Assembly: GCA_041685935.1 (NCBI GenBank)
Contig: JAWLES010000023.1
Span: 1-22,236, forward strand
From: JAIPEK01 sp041685935
GTDB taxonomy: Bacteria; Desulfobacterota; Desulfobacteria; Desulfobacterales; Desulfobacteraceae
Direction: 5' to 3'
DNA length: 22,236 nt
The notes under the pieces: generated by a model
Database searches by the model: none
What the model was told of the DNA's origin: nothing
The model's input: only the letters and a program-made list of their open reading frames with translations
Part shown: piece by piece, positions 22,111 to 22,236 of the stretch
Layout of the letters: each line of letters opens with the position of its first letter
Position numbering within the stretch: the stretch's first letter is position 1
Made by a program: the position numbers and the translations under genes

Positions 22111-22236
22111 TCAGATATCCTGTTTCAGTTTCTCCCTGTCAACCGCTCCGGTCTGTGTTTTTGGCAGTTCATCCATGAATTGAACATACCGCGGCTTCTT
22201 GTAAGAGGCGATCTGTGTTGCCGTGAAATCCATGAG
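22111..22236 (-). CDS. AMP-forming acyl-CoA synthetase, C-terminal end (partial)
   Basis: Only the last 41 residues lie in the window; the gene continues past its right edge. The readable part includes IASYKKPRYVQFMDELPKT, then QTGAVDREKL and the stop. This is the C-terminal A10 region of ANL-family acyl/acetyl-CoA ligases, in which a Lys in a PKTxTGKxxR-like segment is catalytic. Here the position after TG is Ala (TGAVDR); many family members read TGKIxR or TGKVxR, so the usual lysine is absent. It converges on the acyl-CoA operon and might activate isobutyrate or another acid for IcmF. Confidence 0.8.
   Translation of the reverse strand, partial: LMDFTATQIASYKKPRYVQFMDELPKTQTGAVDREKLKQDI

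Overview
The window reads as chromosome from an anaerobic deltaproteobacterial (Desulfobacterota) sulfate or metal reducer. This is inferred from gene content: a fused isobutyryl-CoA mutase (IcmF) with acetyl-CoA-forming beta-oxidation enzymes, a cytoplasmic molybdopterin/ferredoxin/NAD(P)H-FAD redox module, a sigma-54 two-component system beside a TauE/SafE anion transporter, and frequent GTG and TTG starts. No taxonomic marker is present, so this is inference.

Layout. (1) 6-710, plus strand: a pyrimidine-dimer glycosylase fused to a DUF1722 domain. Its stop overlaps a convergent block by 13 bp. (2) 698-6969, minus strand, in transcription order: a small membrane protein, a TSUP (TauE/SafE) transporter with a large periplasmic N-terminal domain, a three-TM protein resembling EMC3/TMCO1 (DUF106), a His-rich membrane protein, a PAS histidine kinase, and an NtrC-type regulator carrying GAFTNA instead of GAFTGA. 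Several genes are translationally coupled. (3) 6918-7093: a 46-bp tandem duplication plus an inverted copy, a REP/MITE-like element sitting on the 5' end of the small membrane gene. (4) 7123-12146, minus strand: a molybdopterin oxidoreductase, a four-cluster ferredoxin subunit, a GltD-like NAD(P)H/FAD subunit with extra Fe-S clusters, and a small SH3-like protein. A -24/-12 (sigma-54) promoter lies upstream, with GTGCA-rich dyads 180-290 bp further upstream. (5) 12147-12932: a long non-coding intergenic region holding those control sites, an 11-bp inverted repeat and a TetR operator. (6) 12933-22061, plus strand: TetR regulator, IcmF, acetoacetyl-CoA thiolase, 3-hydroxybutyryl-CoA dehydrogenase, M24 peptidase, CoA-disulfide-reductase-like flavoprotein and a small lipoprotein. 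(7) 22111-22236, minus strand: the C-terminal end of an AMP-forming acyl-CoA ligase.

How they fit together. IcmF would interconvert isobutyryl-CoA and n-butyryl-CoA. After dehydrogenation and hydration by enzymes encoded elsewhere, the dehydrogenase and thiolase finish the route to two acetyl-CoA. The ligase at the right edge could activate the acid. The TetR gene is placed to control this block from its own operator. The redox module is soluble (no Tat signal) and probably passes electrons between NAD(P)H and an unidentified molybdenum-site substrate. The transporter/sensor block looks like a membrane anion-transport and signalling unit. Its sigma-54 regulator is a plausible, unproven controller of the sigma-54 promoter in front of the molybdopterin operon.
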